NCBI GenBank assembly: GCA_902806415.1
Contig: CADCWN010000322.1
Coordinates: forward strand, 1 to 43,512
Direction: 5' to 3'
DNA from: an uncultured Thermomicrobiales bacterium
GTDB lineage: Bacteria > Chloroflexota > Chloroflexia > Thermomicrobiales > CADCWN01
Length of the DNA: 43,512 nt
Each line of letters opens with the position of its first letter. Position 1 is the stretch's first letter. The notes under the pieces are model-generated. The model saw nothing but the letters and a program-made list of their open reading frames with translations. It made no database searches and was not told the DNA's origin. The translations under genes and the position numbers were made by a program. Of this stretch, positions 29,957 to 39,336 are shown piece by piece.

Positions 29957-31174
29957 TTAACTGCGGGCGAGGCGCGCTCGCCCGCCCCAGCGATAGGCGG
30001 GGGCGAGGATCAGCAACGTCGCGGCGGCGATGACGGCCAGCGCGCCATTGATCAGCAGCGCGCCCGGCGCGCCGATCAGCGCGATCAGCAGGCCCATTTC
30101 GAGATGCCCGATCGGCGCGGAGCCGAGCCCGAGGACCCAGACGCCGACCGCGCGACCGCGCTGCTCCTCCGGCACCGCCAGCTGGATGAGGGTCTGCTGC
30201 AAGACGTCGAACGCCCCCGCGCAGAGCCCGGTCACGAGCAGGATCGCGGTGGCGAGGACCAGCGTGCGGGTCGTGCTCAGCGCCAGGAGCGACAGGCCGT
30301 AGATGACGAACGCCGCGCCGAGCAGGGGTTCGCGCCGCACGCGCCGTGGCAGGGCCGAGAGGCAGACGACCGCGAGCGTCCCGCCGATCGCCACGGCGGC
30401 GTTCAGCGTCCCCAGCCCCTCGGCCCCCGCGCGCAGGACGTCCTGCGCGACGATCGGCAGGGCGCTGCCGTGCGAGAAGGCGAAGATCTCGCAGGCGATC
30501 CCGGCGATGATCAGGGTGCGGACCGCCGGGACATCGACGATCAGCCGCGCGGCGTCGCGCAGCGCGTGCGAGAAAGGCGGCAGGGAGGCCGTCGCGCGGC
30601 GCTCCCGCGCGACCCGCAACGTCGCGACGGTCGCCGCAGTGAGGCCGTGGAGCGCCGCGATCACGAGGTAGGCGCGCGCCACGCCGCCGAGCGGGATAAT
30701 CGCCCCGGCCAGGAACGCCCCACCCGCCGCGGCGAGTCGCGCGGCCAGCGCGTTCAGCGCCAGCGCCCGCTCCGCCAGCTCACCGGGGACCGTGTCGAGG
30801 ACCAACGCCTGCCGCGCCGGGGTGTCGAAGACCTGCACGCAGCCGGAGACGAACGCGACCGCGACCACCTGCCAGACGCGGAGCGCGCCGCTGCCGGCCA
30901 GCCAGCCGAAGCCGAGCATCAGCGCGAGCGCGGCGGCGGCGACCGCCAGCAACTGGCGCGGGCGGTCGCCGCGATCGGCGATCGTCCCCGCCGCCAGCCC
31001 GCAGAGGAGCGAGGGGAGCATCCGTGCCGCGAAGACGAGCCCCACCGCGAAGGCACCGCCGCCCGCCTCCAGGGTCAGCCAGGCGGTCGCGGTGCGCTCC
31101 ATCCCCTGCGCGCCCGCCGAGGAGAGGGTCGAGCACCACAGGCGGCGGAAGTTGGCCGAGCCGAACGGCGTCAT
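29957..31174 (-). CDS. Major facilitator superfamily transporter (enterobactin-exporter type)
   Basis: The protein has 405 residues from the ATG at 31174; a longer frame adds 30 polar residues and is rejected. About 12 hydrophobic segments are seen, with the A-like loop GTIADRGDRPRQLLAV after helix 2. The start FGSANFRRLWCSTLSSAGAQGMERTATAWL is typical of the EntS/MFS_3 group of exporters. The substrate is unknown. It lies downstream of the FGE gene's promoter side on the same strand, but with a separate upstream region shared with the LuxR regulator. Confidence 0.85.
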   Translation of the reverse strand: MTPFGSANFRRLWCSTLSSAGAQGMERTATAWLTLEAGGGAFAVGLVFAARMLPSLLCGLAAGTIADRGDRPRQLLAVAAAALALMLGFGWLAGSGALRVWQVVAVAFVSGCVQVFDTPARQALVLDTVPGELAERALALNALAARLAAAGGAFLAGAIIPLGGVARAYLVIAALHGLTAATVATLRVARERRATASLPPFSHALRDAARLIVDVPAVRTLIIAGIACEIFAFSHGSALPIVAQDVLRAGAEGLGTLNAAVAIGGTLAVVCLSALPRRVRREPLLGAAFVIYGLSLLALSTTRTLVLATAILLVTGLCAGAFDVLQQTLIQLAVPEEQRGRAVGVWVLGLGSAPIGHLEMGLLIALIGAPGALLINGALAVIAAATLLILAPAYRWGGRARLARS

Positions 31175-31550
31175 GCGCTGCCCCGGGCCGGGCAGGCGGA
31201 CACGCTGAGCGCGACTTGGCACCTGGGGACAACGCGCATCGACGGATCTATCCCGATGATGCACATGCTAGCGGAGGGGGGCGTTGAGTGGTCTGGATTG
31301 TTGCTGGATCCTCGCCGTCGATACCGCATGAAGGCGCACCTTTCTCCTGGTGCGTCGTCTTCGCCAGCCGGGTACGGCGCGTCTCGTCCGGGGTGCTGCC
31401 GGGGCATCAACCACCGTCAGTGTAGCATGATGCGCGCCCCTGGGGAAATGCGCACCCGATGCCCGGAATTGACCTTTCTGGTGTCGCCCACCCTCCCGGC
31501 ATACAATAGCGCTCAAGCCACATGGGTGCCGGCGATCGACGAGGGAGATC
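31175..31550. other. Divergent promoter region between MFS and the LuxR-type regulator
   Basis: No gene is visible. TACAAT at 31502-31507, preceded by GCA, lies 43 bases before the regulator start. On the minus strand TACACT (31424-31419), preceded by GC, could serve the MFS gene. A small hairpin CGCACC/GGTGCG lies at 31335-31354. Confidence 0.4.
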
Positions 31551-34505
31551 ATGGGCAACCGTTCCGACGGGACACCACGAGGGATGCCGGAACTGATCGG
31601 GCGTGGGCAACATTTCGACGCGATCTGGCGCGCGTACAGGATGGCGGCGGATGGGCGCGCGACGGTCGTCGCGCTGGCGGGAGAACCGGGGATCGGCAAG
31701 ACCCACCTGCTCGCCGCGCTGGCGGCGCATGGTGCCGCCGACGGCGCGATCGTGCTGCGCGGCAGTGCCTCCGAGGCGGCGGGGATGCCCCCGTATCTCC
31801 CCTTCCTGGAAGCCCTCGGGGGCTATATCCGCGCGACCCCGCCGGAGCGTCTGCGCGCGCAAGCGGGCGAGCTTGCGCCGGTGCTGGCGACGATCCTGCC
31901 GGAATTGCCCACGCGCATCGGGGCGCTCGCCCCCGGCTACCCGCTCCCCGCCGAGCAGGCTCGCCTGCGGCTCTATGAGGCGATCGGCTTCTTCCTGGCG
32001 GCGGCCGCCGAAGGGTCGCCGCTCATCCTCATCCTCGACGACTTGCACTGGGTTGACGCCGCCAGCCTCGATCTCCTCGCGCATCTGATCCGGGTCCAGC
32101 CGACGATCCGCCTGCTGCTGGCCGGGGCCTATCGCCCCGGTGAGGCGACGGAGAATCCGGCCCTGACGCGCGCGCTCGCCGAGCTGAGCCGCTTGCGCGC
32201 GCTCACGATCGTCGAGATCACGCCGCTCGATCGGTCGGCGCTCGCCGACCTCGCCTCGGCCCGCCTCGCGGCACCGCTCGCGCCGGACGTGCTCGCCGCG
32301 CTGCACCAGAAGAGTGAGGGAAACCCGTTCTTCGCTGAGGAGTTGCTGCGAGACTGGCGCGAGTCGGGGGCGATCATCGAGACAGGGGCGATCTGGCGCG
32401 CAACACCGGGCCTCGCTGCCAGCCTGCCCGCTACGATCGCGGCCGTGGTCCACCAGCGGCTCTCGCGGCTCGACCCGGCCACGGGCGCACTCCTCCAGAC
32501 GGCGGCGATTATCGGTCGCCGCTTCGATGCCCCCTTCCTCAGCCAAGTCGCGGGTCTGGGTGACGAGCAGACCGAGGATCTGCTGCAGGGCGGGGTCCGC
32601 GCACGCCTCCTGGGCGTGGACGGCGACGGCACCTATGCATTCGGGCACGACACAGTCAGGGAATGCCTCTACGGCGACGTGACCCCGGTGCGTCGCCGTC
32701 GGCTGCACGGCTTCATCGGCAGGGCCATCGAGGCGCGCGGCGCGGCGCACACCTCGCGGCAATTGGCCGAACTGGCGTTCCATTTCAAGAACAGCGGCGA
32801 CCGCGCGCGCGGCGCGCGCTATTCCCGGCTGGCGGGCGACCAGGCGGCGGCGACCTACGCCTTCGTCGAGGCGACCGTGCATTACCGCGAGGCCCTCGAT
32901 CTGCTGGATGCAGACGTGGCGGAGCGCGGGCCGGTCCTCCTCAGCCTGGGCGAGGCCGCGAGCCTGGCGAATGCCGAGGCGGACGCGGTCGCGGCCTTCG
33001 AGGAGTCGGAAACGATCTTTCTCCGCGACCACGACCCGGTCGCGGCCGCGCGCGGCGCGCGCGGCGCGGGCCGTTCTGCGTGGCGACAGGAATTGACGGC
33101 CCAGGCCCGGACGGCGTTTGAGCGCGGGCTGGCCCATCTCGATGGGCGCGACTCTCGCGAGGCGGTCGAGATCATGGTCGATCTCGCCGGCCTCCTGGGC
33201 GTCTCCCAGCAGCGTCAGCAGGAAGGGGTGGTCGTTGGTCGGCGCGCGCTGACGCTCGCGCAACGCCTCGGGGAACGGTCGCTCGAGACCGCCGCGCGAC
33301 GCGCCCTGGGCGATGTGCTGATTCGCGGCAATGACTTCGCCGCAGGGCTCCCGCTGCTCGAAGCGGCACTCAGCGCCGCGATCGAGGAAGACGATCCGGC
33401 GATCGCGGCGGAGTGTTGCTCCGCGCTCTTCCACGCCTTCTACTGGCTCGGCGACCTGCGCCGCGCCTGGGCGATGCTCGATCAGCGCCTCACTTTCGCC
33501 CGACGTTCCAATGACCTCCACCAACTGCGCCACGTCTACGCCTGGCAAACGATGCAACTGGCGCATCAGGGGCGCTGGGCCGAGGCGGCGGCGACGTTAG
33601 ACACGGCACAGTTGCTGGTCGAGCGGCTACCGAACCCGGAGGCGCAAGGCTTCCTCCAGGTGGTGCGCGGCACACTCGCCTGGCTGCAAGGGGATTACGA
33701 GACAGCGGAAACCTATGCGCGACGGGTGGTCGGGATCTTTCGCACACTGGGGCCGGGCGCGTTGCTCTGGTACCTGGCACCGCTCGGGATCCTCCAGATC
33801 AAGCGCGGCAAAATCGAGGAAGCCCTGGCAACGTTCGCCGAGGTCGAGGGGCTGCTCGCGGCCCAGCAATCCGGCACGGTGCAGGCGGCGGACGCCCTCA
33901 GTTGGCTCGGGGCCGGTGCCGTCCTGCTCCGCGATCGCGAGCGGGCCGCCCGCTCCTTCGGGCAGCTTCTGCCGTTCGCCGGTCGCCACACCGACTTCCT
34001 GGTCGATCGCGTCCTCGGCGAACTCGCCACCGTGCTCGGCGACTGGCCCGCTGGCGAGGGATACCTGGCTGCGGCCGAGGCGCAGGCGCGAGCGGGCGGC
34101 GATCGGATCGAGTTGCCCAACGTGCTGGCTGCTCAAGGACGACTGGCGGGCGCGCGCGGCGGCCCCGGCGCGGTCGCTCGCGCCCGCGACCTACTGGACG
34201 CGGCGCTGGCGCACTATGACGAACTCGGGATGGCGGGCGAGGCGGCGCGAGTCCGCGCGGAACTGCGCCAATTCGCGATCCCGCCCGCCGCCCGCCCGCG
34301 CCCCGCCCTCCCCGGCGGCCTCAGCGCGCGCGAGGCCGAGGTGTTGCGGCTCGTCGCGACCGGGCGCAGTAATCGCGCGATCGCCGCCGAGTTGTCGCTC
34401 AGCGAGCGCACGATCGGCAACCATCTGACCAATATCTTCAACAAACTCGGCATTGATAATCGTGCCGCCGCCACCGCGTTCGCCCTGCGGAACGATCTCG
34501 CCTGA
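31551..34505 (+). CDS. Large AAA-ATPase/LuxR transcriptional regulator (LAL/MalT-like)
   Basis: The protein has 984 residues. Walker A is GEPGIGKT (44-51) and Walker B lies in LILILDDLHWVD (about 160-171), as in AAA_16/STAND regulators. The middle half (about 380-900) is a run of helical repeats of TPR type, with many Ala/Leu/Glu pairs. The C-terminal LuxR-type helix-turn-helix is complete: LSAREAEVLRLVATGRSNRAIA, then LSLSERTIGNHLTNIFNKLG. Such proteins bind ATP and an inducer, oligomerise and activate transcription. A GAGGGAGATC site precedes the ATG. Likely targets are the divergent MFS gene or the cupin downstream; this is inference. Confidence 0.93.
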   Translation: MGNRSDGTPRGMPELIGRGQHFDAIWRAYRMAADGRATVVALAGEPGIGKTHLLAALAAHGAADGAIVLRGSASEAAGMPPYLPFLEALGGYIRATPPERLRAQAGELAPVLATILPELPTRIGALAPGYPLPAEQARLRLYEAIGFFLAAAAEGSPLILILDDLHWVDAASLDLLAHLIRVQPTIRLLLAGAYRPGEATENPALTRALAELSRLRALTIVEITPLDRSALADLASARLAAPLAPDVLAALHQKSEGNPFFAEELLRDWRESGAIIETGAIWRATPGLAASLPATIAAVVHQRLSRLDPATGALLQTAAIIGRRFDAPFLSQVAGLGDEQTEDLLQGGVRARLLGVDGDGTYAFGHDTVRECLYGDVTPVRRRRLHGFIGRAIEARGAAHTSRQLAELAFHFKNSGDRARGARYSRLAGDQAAATYAFVEATVHYREALDLLDADVAERGPVLLSLGEAASLANAEADAVAAFEESETIFLRDHDPVAAARGARGAGRSAWRQELTAQARTAFERGLAHLDGRDSREAVEIMVDLAGLLGVSQQRQQEGVVVGRRALTLAQRLGERSLETAARRALGDVLIRGNDFAAGLPLLEAALSAAIEEDDPAIAAECCSALFHAFYWLGDLRRAWAMLDQRLTFARRSNDLHQLRHVYAWQTMQLAHQGRWAEAAATLDTAQLLVERLPNPEAQGFLQVVRGTLAWLQGDYETAETYARRVVGIFRTLGPGALLWYLAPLGILQIKRGKIEEALATFAEVEGLLAAQQSGTVQAADALSWLGAGAVLLRDRERAARSFGQLLPFAGRHTDFLVDRVLGELATVLGDWPAGEGYLAAAEAQARAGGDRIELPNVLAAQGRLAGARGGPGAVARARDLLDAALAHYDELGMAGEAARVRAELRQFAIPPAARPRPALPGGLSAREAEVLRLVATGRSNRAIAAELSLSERTIGNHLTNIFNKLGIDNRAAATAFALRNDLA

Positions 34506-34719
34506 GACAGTGGTCCGCCACCCCCCGCCCCGGCCAACACCCCATACCGCACAGACCACGCCGATGCGTCGGCGGCGCGACGCTCGCGCGTGCGCGGACT
34601 CGCCGTGAGGATCGGCCATCGCCCGGTGAGTAATTCTCTCTATCGCCCGGCAAATCCGACGCATCGCGAGCGAGGCATGGCCCGAACAGTTGAGTAATTG
34701 TCACGATGTGCCGACGGTG

Positions 34720-34748
34720 CCCCTCTGGCATCCTAGTGAGCAGAGGGG
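34720..34748 (+). promoter_or_regulatory. Hairpin 45 bases before the cupin gene
   Basis: An 8-bp perfect stem CCCCTCTG / CAGAGGGG with a 13-base loop lies in the leader between the regulator and the cupin gene. It may be a terminator for the regulator or a leader structure; there is no T run after it. Confidence 0.4.
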
Positions 34749-34792
34749 GCGACAGGGCGTTGCCCGGGCTGTAGTAGACAAGGAGGGCAACG

Positions 34793-35167
34793 ATGCGCGG
34801 CTCGAAGCAGGATCTGCCGGTGGTGTTTGAATCAGGCCCGATGTCGAGCAGGCAGGCGGAGTGGGGCGGGATGACGGTGGCGATCGAAACGGCCCCCGCC
34901 GGCGCGGACCCGACCCCGCTCTTCAAGGGTCTGCCGGGGGACCGTTGCCAGTGTCCCCACTGGGGCTATGTGGTCAGCGGTCGGATGCGCGTGAAGTACG
35001 CCGATCGCGAGGAGGTGATGGTCGCGGGCGACGCCTACTACCTCGCCCCCGGCCACATCGCGGTCTGCGAGGAGGACGGCGAGGTCGTCGAGTTCAGTCC
35101 TCAGGGCGAGTACCAGCGGACGATGGAAGTCGTGTTCCGCAATATGCGGGCGCTCGGCGCGGAGTAG
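34793..35167 (+). CDS. Cupin-domain protein
   Basis: The protein has 124 residues, a single small beta-barrel. The cupin region runs through LPGDRCQCPHWGYVVSGRMRV and GDAYYLAPGHIAVCEEDGEVVEFSP. The first motif has one His and two Cys where metal cupins usually have two His and a Glu, so metal binding is uncertain. An AAGGAGG site lies 5 bases before the ATG, the strongest in the window, suggesting high expression. Enzyme or sensor function is unknown. Confidence 0.8.
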   Translation: MRGSKQDLPVVFESGPMSSRQAEWGGMTVAIETAPAGADPTPLFKGLPGDRCQCPHWGYVVSGRMRVKYADREEVMVAGDAYYLAPGHIAVCEEDGEVVEFSPQGEYQRTMEVVFRNMRALGAE

Positions 35168-35301
35168 TCGCCCTAGCAATATCACAGCGAATGGCGACAA
35201 AGCAAGCGAACTTTCCCGCCGCCCGGCGCATCTTCTTAACACGATGCGCGGGTGGCGGGAAAGGGGGGGGAACGCAGCATAGCGTGAGGGCGTTCGGGCT
35301 G

Positions 35302-35334
35302 CGCGGGCGCTACCGCATACCTGCGGTAGCCGCG
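35302..35334. terminator. Strong hairpin after the cupin gene
   Basis: A perfect 9-bp stem GCTACCGCA / TGCGGTAGC (35309-35317 with 35322-35330) with loop TACC is extended by CGCG/CGCG outside small bulges. It lies in the gap between the cupin and the SLH-like gene. No T run follows, so it could be a factor-dependent terminator or a leader structure of the next gene. Confidence 0.45.
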
Positions 35335-35428
35335 CGATCGATTCAACAGTGCAACCGTGCGGGGGTTCAGTCGCAGTAAGGCCAGCAGAGCAACAGGGGC
35401 AAGCACGAGATAGGGAGGAAAAAGGACG

Positions 35429-36292
35429 ATGATGAACGATCCAGCGCTGCGCGATCTGCTCAACCGCCTGGAGGAGGCGGAACGACAATTGGCGGACCGG
35501 CGACAACCCTCGCGGCGCACGCCCCAACGATCCTTCACGCGCCGCATCACGCTGGGCATCGTGGCCTTGTTGGTCGCCCTGGTCCCGCTCTCCCTCCTCG
35601 CCGCCGACCCGACGTTCAGCGATCTCGGAGACGCGGCCGCCGTCCACCAGCCGAATATCCAGGCGATCGGCAACGCGGGGATCACCACCGGCTTCGAGGA
35701 TCCGAACAACACGAGCGCCCGCCTCTACAATCCCAAGGGTCAGGTGACACGCGAGGAGATGGCGAGTTTCCTGGCGCGCACTGCGGGGCTGGGCGGCAAT
35801 CCGCCGGTGGTGAATGCCAACACGGCAGTGACAGCCAACTCCGCGTCGTCGGCCGACCGCGCGACGAACGCTGACACCGCCACCAACGCGAACTTGCTCA
35901 ACAACCAGCCGGGCAGCTACTACCAACCCGCCGGGCAGCCGATCATGAGCGCGAACAACGCCGTCTTCGCGGCCACCGCCGGGGACGCCAACACCGTGGG
36001 CGGGATACCCGCGAGCGCCCTCGTACGCAGCAACGCCGCGTTCGTCCACCGCGCCACCGCTGCCAACACGTCGGGCTACATCACCACGATCGACAATCCG
36101 CTGACGAACGGTCGGCCCGACGCGCTGCTGTTCGTTACACACAACTACAACCCAGGCGCGGTATGCCCATGTGTCTATAACCCGCACCCCCTCGGGGTCT
36201 ATTATGTCGATGGCAAGTGGACCATTTACAACGAGGATTTCGCCAGTATCCTGGTGAACTCGCAGTTCAACGTGCTCGCCATCCAACCGTAA
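35429..36292 (+). CDS. Surface protein with TM anchor, SLH-like motif and C-terminal beta domain
   Basis: The protein has 287 residues. A charged N-terminal helix (LRDLLNRLEEAERQLADRR) precedes one hydrophobic segment at about 40-59. Residues 61-122 read like one S-layer homology motif: PTFSDLGD, then IQAIGNAGITTGFED and YNPKGQVTREEMASFLART. An Asn/Ala/Thr-rich low-complexity stretch (128-160) links to a C-terminal segment NPLTNGRPDALLFVTHNYNPG to VNSQFNVLAIQP that looks like a compact beta domain with two Cys (CPC). It probably sits on the outer face of the membrane. A GGGAGG site precedes ATG 35429. Confidence 0.75.
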   Translation: MMNDPALRDLLNRLEEAERQLADRRQPSRRTPQRSFTRRITLGIVALLVALVPLSLLAADPTFSDLGDAAAVHQPNIQAIGNAGITTGFEDPNNTSARLYNPKGQVTREEMASFLARTAGLGGNPPVVNANTAVTANSASSADRATNADTATNANLLNNQPGSYYQPAGQPIMSANNAVFAATAGDANTVGGIPASALVRSNAAFVHRATAANTSGYITTIDNPLTNGRPDALLFVTHNYNPGAVCPCVYNPHPLGVYYVDGKWTIYNEDFASILVNSQFNVLAIQP

Positions 36293-36454
36293 CTCCGGCA
36301 GGCACGCGCGAGGGGCGGCGGTAGTACCGCACGGCAGAGCCCCATCCTCAATCCCCTGCCCGCGCTGGGCGCGAGAGAAGTCGCGGGCGACCCCGGTCTC
36401 GGCGATCGTTTAGCGGTCATTGGTGCCAGGGCGAGAGGTTGAACCCCGCGCGGG

Positions 36455-36661
36455 CTACTGTCGTCGCCTCTTCGCGCGGGCCTTCTTCTTCGGCTCCTGC
36501 GCTTGGGCCAGATCATCGCCCTCCACCGGTGGGGTGGCCCCGTAGCGCATCCGCAGCTTCTCCAGCCCGATCCCTAACGCGATCGTGCCGGGGACCGCCA
36601 GGAAGATCGCCTCGTCCCAGGCGAACTGCAGCGACGTGACGATGTGGAGTGGCAAGAGCAT
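36455..36661 (-). CDS. Small single-TM protein with basic tail
   Basis: The protein has 68 residues from the ATG at 36661, chosen because GGGAGG lies seven bases upstream and the longer frame overlaps the previous gene. One hydrophobic segment (about 12-34, AWDEAIFLAVPGTIALGIGLE) is followed by an acidic stretch and a very basic end (KKKARAKRRRQ). It is the last gene of the redox cluster and lies 49 bases after the NDH-2 fusion. No family is recognised; it may be a subunit or anchor of that complex. Confidence 0.6.
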   Translation of the reverse strand: MLLPLHIVTSLQFAWDEAIFLAVPGTIALGIGLEKLRMRYGATPPVEGDDLAQAQEPKKKARAKRRRQ

Positions 36662-36710
36662 CGGTGCGCCTCCCTCGGTCGCGGCGCGTGGCGGCGAGAT
36701 CGCGTTCGGC

Positions 36711-39275
36711 CTAGCGGCCATCCAGGGTCACCAGCAAGCGCGTGTTGCCGACGGTGATCTGGTCGCCGGAGCGCAATTGCTGCGGGCCGACTATCCGGGT
36801 CTCGTTGACAAATGTACCATTCCTGCTGCCCAGGTCGCTAATCCAGAAGGCCCCGTCACCGAACTGGATCTGCGCGTGGCGGCGCGAGAGCTGCTCATCC
36901 GGGATCGATACGGCGTTCTCACTGGCGCGACCGAGGATACCCCCCGCCTGGCGCACCTCGAAACCGTGACCGTTCGCCGGCCCCTCCGTAGCCTGGAGTA
37001 ACACGCGGTCGGGCGGCGCGGGGGGTGCGTCGAGCGCGCGGATCATGCGCGTGACCGGACCGCTCTGCGGCGGCGGTTCCGCCTGCTGGTTGCCCTCCGT
37101 GGGCAACCGGGCGTCGAGTCCGCGGATAAGACTGGTGAGGGACTCTTGTTCCACTGCGGGCGGCTGAGCGGGCGCGAAGGCCGCAGGCTGTTGCACCGGC
37201 GAGGGTGGCGGCGGGGCGACGTACACCGGCGGGGGTGGAGTGAATGTGACCGGCTGCGGCGGGGCCGGAGGGTGGACCGGCGCGGCCATGAAGTGATATT
37301 GCGTCGGCCCGATCGCGATGCTGTCGGCCTGCTGCAAGCGCACGCGCTCGGTCACGCGCTGGCCGTTGACCAGCGTGCCGTTCGCCCCGCCCAAATCCTC
37401 CAGCCAGTACACCTCACCTTCCCGCTGGATGAGCGCATGGCGGCGCGACACTCGCTGGTCCGGGATCACGATGTTGTTGTCGGCGCTGCGACCGATGCTG
37501 ATCAGGTCGCGGTCGAGGGCGATCTCGCCCTCCGCATCGCGCCGGACCAGGCGCGCCGCCGGGGTCACCTGTGACATAGTCCCCCCCACCGTGGTTGCCA
37601 TCACCGGTGTGCCGTCGCTCGGCACGTTGAGTCGCGAGAAGAAGCTGGTGAGCGGTGCCGACTCGACACGCTGGTCCGAGGTCGCGCGCAAGCTCTCGGC
37701 GAACTGGAGCCAGGTCCCGGCGAGGGTGGAGAAGTCGTCGCGCCCGAGCGAGATCAGGTCGGTCGGGACGCTGCAACGCGCCGAGGCGTTGCGCGGGCGC
37801 TTGGTCAGCAACGCCGTCTCGCCGAAATACTCCCCCTCGCCCAGGCGCGCGAGGATCTCGTGCTGGCCGGACGAATGCTCGCGGACGATCTCGACCGCGC
37901 CCCGGGCGACCAGGTAGAAGCTGTCGCCCGGCTCGCCCTGGCGGAAGATATATTCGCCCGCCTCGTGGTGCTCCTCGCTGACCGTCTGCGTGCGACCGAG
38001 ATTGACCCGGGCCGTGTCGATCGGCACGAGCGGGTCGAGCAGCCAGCCCGCCCCGATCTGGATTTTTCGGCCGAGGGTCGGCAGTTTCGACCAATAGACG
38101 CTGCGCCAGAGGAACCAGCCGAGCCGACCCTTCACGCGGATACCGAACGGCAGTTCGCCGACGCCCGCGCCGTGACCGACGAGGCAGAGCAGCCCCAGGC
38201 CGCCGAAGGCGAACGGCGCGGGCTGCCCTCCCCGGATCGTCGCGGCGATATTCTTCGCCAGGCGCTTCCCCTGCCGCAGCGCGTACTGCGCGGTCGGCGG
38301 GCTCGGCGACCCATCCTTCGCCGCGCGATTGGGGACGATCGCGTTGTCGCCGAGCGCCCAGACCCCGGGCGCATCCGGGACGCGCATGCAATCGTCCACC
38401 ACGATCCGCCCGCGATCCTTGCCGACCGCCAGCGCGTCGAGGACCGGTGGCGGCGCGTTGCCGACCGCCACGATCAGCGTGCGCGTCGGGATCTTCGCGC
38501 CGCCCTGCAAGTTCGCCTCGTGCGGCGTGGCACCGGCGAGGCGGACATTCAGCATCACCTCCACCTGGCGCTTGCGGAGTTGCTTCAGCGCGTAGTCGGC
38601 GATCCCCGCCGACATCTCCGGCAGGATACGCCCCTGGGAGTGGAGCAGGACCACGCGCAACTGGTCGGCGGCGATCGAGGGATACTGCGGGAGCGCCGCG
38701 CGCAACAGATCGTTCAGTTCGCCGATCATCTCGACGCCCGAGAAGCCGCCCCCGGCGACGACGAAGGTCAGCATCTCGCGACGCGCGACCGGATCGGTCT
38801 CGATGTCGGCCATCTCCAGCATCTTGAGGGCGTGGTTGCGGATGGCGAACGCGTCGCCGAGGGTCTTGAGCGTCTTGCCGTGCTGCGCCACGCCGGGCAA
38901 CTTAGCCAGGCTGATCACGTTGCCGAGGCCGAGAACGAGGTGGTCGAAGGGCAGTTCGCGCTCGCGCGCCGTGTCGGGGGTCCCGGTGATCACGACCCGG
39001 CGGCCCAGATCGATCCCCAGCACCTCCTCCTGGCGGAAACGCACGCCCTTGAGCATGGCGCGAATCGGCGCCACGACGTGCAGCGCCTCGATCGAGCCCG
39101 CCGCGGCCGAGGCGAGCAACGGCACGTAGAGGAAGTGATTGTCGCGGCTGACCAGCGTGATCTCGACCGCCGGATCGCGGCGAAGCTGCTTCGCGAGTTC
39201 CTGCGCGGTCGCCACCCCGCCGAAGCCGCCGCCCAGGATCAGGATCCGCGTCGGATTGCCGGTCGCGCCGCTCAT
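36711..39275 (-). CDS. NDH-2-like FAD/NAD oxidoreductase fused to a cyclic-nucleotide-binding domain and two FHA domains
   Basis: The protein has 854 residues from the ATG at 39275. Residues 10-425 are a complete type II NADH dehydrogenase-like flavoprotein: FAD motif ILGGGFGGVATAQELA, NAD motif FVVAGGGFSGVEMIGEL, GVWALGDNAIV, and the quinone-site-like PPTAQYALRQGKRLA, plus a C-terminal amphipathic anchor rich in Trp. Residues 438-525 are a CNB domain with the phosphate-binding cassette EYFGETALLTKRPRNASARC. FHA1 spans about 585-660 (IGRSADNNIVI, SRRHA, GGANGTLVNG) and FHA2 about 770-852 (LGRASENAVSI, SRRHA, GSRNGTFVN). A Pro-rich linker separates the FHA domains. Inference: electron transfer to quinone under cyclic-nucleotide and phosphothreonine control. 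Confidence 0.92.
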   Translation of the reverse strand: MSGATGNPTRILILGGGFGGVATAQELAKQLRRDPAVEITLVSRDNHFLYVPLLASAAAGSIEALHVVAPIRAMLKGVRFRQEEVLGIDLGRRVVITGTPDTARERELPFDHLVLGLGNVISLAKLPGVAQHGKTLKTLGDAFAIRNHALKMLEMADIETDPVARREMLTFVVAGGGFSGVEMIGELNDLLRAALPQYPSIAADQLRVVLLHSQGRILPEMSAGIADYALKQLRKRQVEVMLNVRLAGATPHEANLQGGAKIPTRTLIVAVGNAPPPVLDALAVGKDRGRIVVDDCMRVPDAPGVWALGDNAIVPNRAAKDGSPSPPTAQYALRQGKRLAKNIAATIRGGQPAPFAFGGLGLLCLVGHGAGVGELPFGIRVKGRLGWFLWRSVYWSKLPTLGRKIQIGAGWLLDPLVPIDTARVNLGRTQTVSEEHHEAGEYIFRQGEPGDSFYLVARGAVEIVREHSSGQHEILARLGEGEYFGETALLTKRPRNASARCSVPTDLISLGRDDFSTLAGTWLQFAESLRATSDQRVESAPLTSFFSRLNVPSDGTPVMATTVGGTMSQVTPAARLVRRDAEGEIALDRDLISIGRSADNNIVIPDQRVSRRHALIQREGEVYWLEDLGGANGTLVNGQRVTERVRLQQADSIAIGPTQYHFMAAPVHPPAPPQPVTFTPPPPVYVAPPPPSPVQQPAAFAPAQPPAVEQESLTSLIRGLDARLPTEGNQQAEPPPQSGPVTRMIRALDAPPAPPDRVLLQATEGPANGHGFEVRQAGGILGRASENAVSIPDEQLSRRHAQIQFGDGAFWISDLGSRNGTFVNETRIVGPQQLRSGDQITVGNTRLLVTLDGR

Positions 39276-39336
39276 CGCACCACCCCACGCGAGGCGGCGG
39301 GGCAGGCCGCGCCCACCGCCCGCCGCCGCGCGGCCA

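Noticed and set aside
30104-31978. A 624-codon plus-strand frame
   Set aside because: It is antisense to the MFS transporter and runs into the start of the LuxR-type gene in another frame; extremely Arg/Gln-rich.
31407-33566. A 719-codon open frame on the minus strand
   Set aside because: It is antisense to the LuxR-type regulator, which has intact Walker and HTH motifs; composition is shadow-like.
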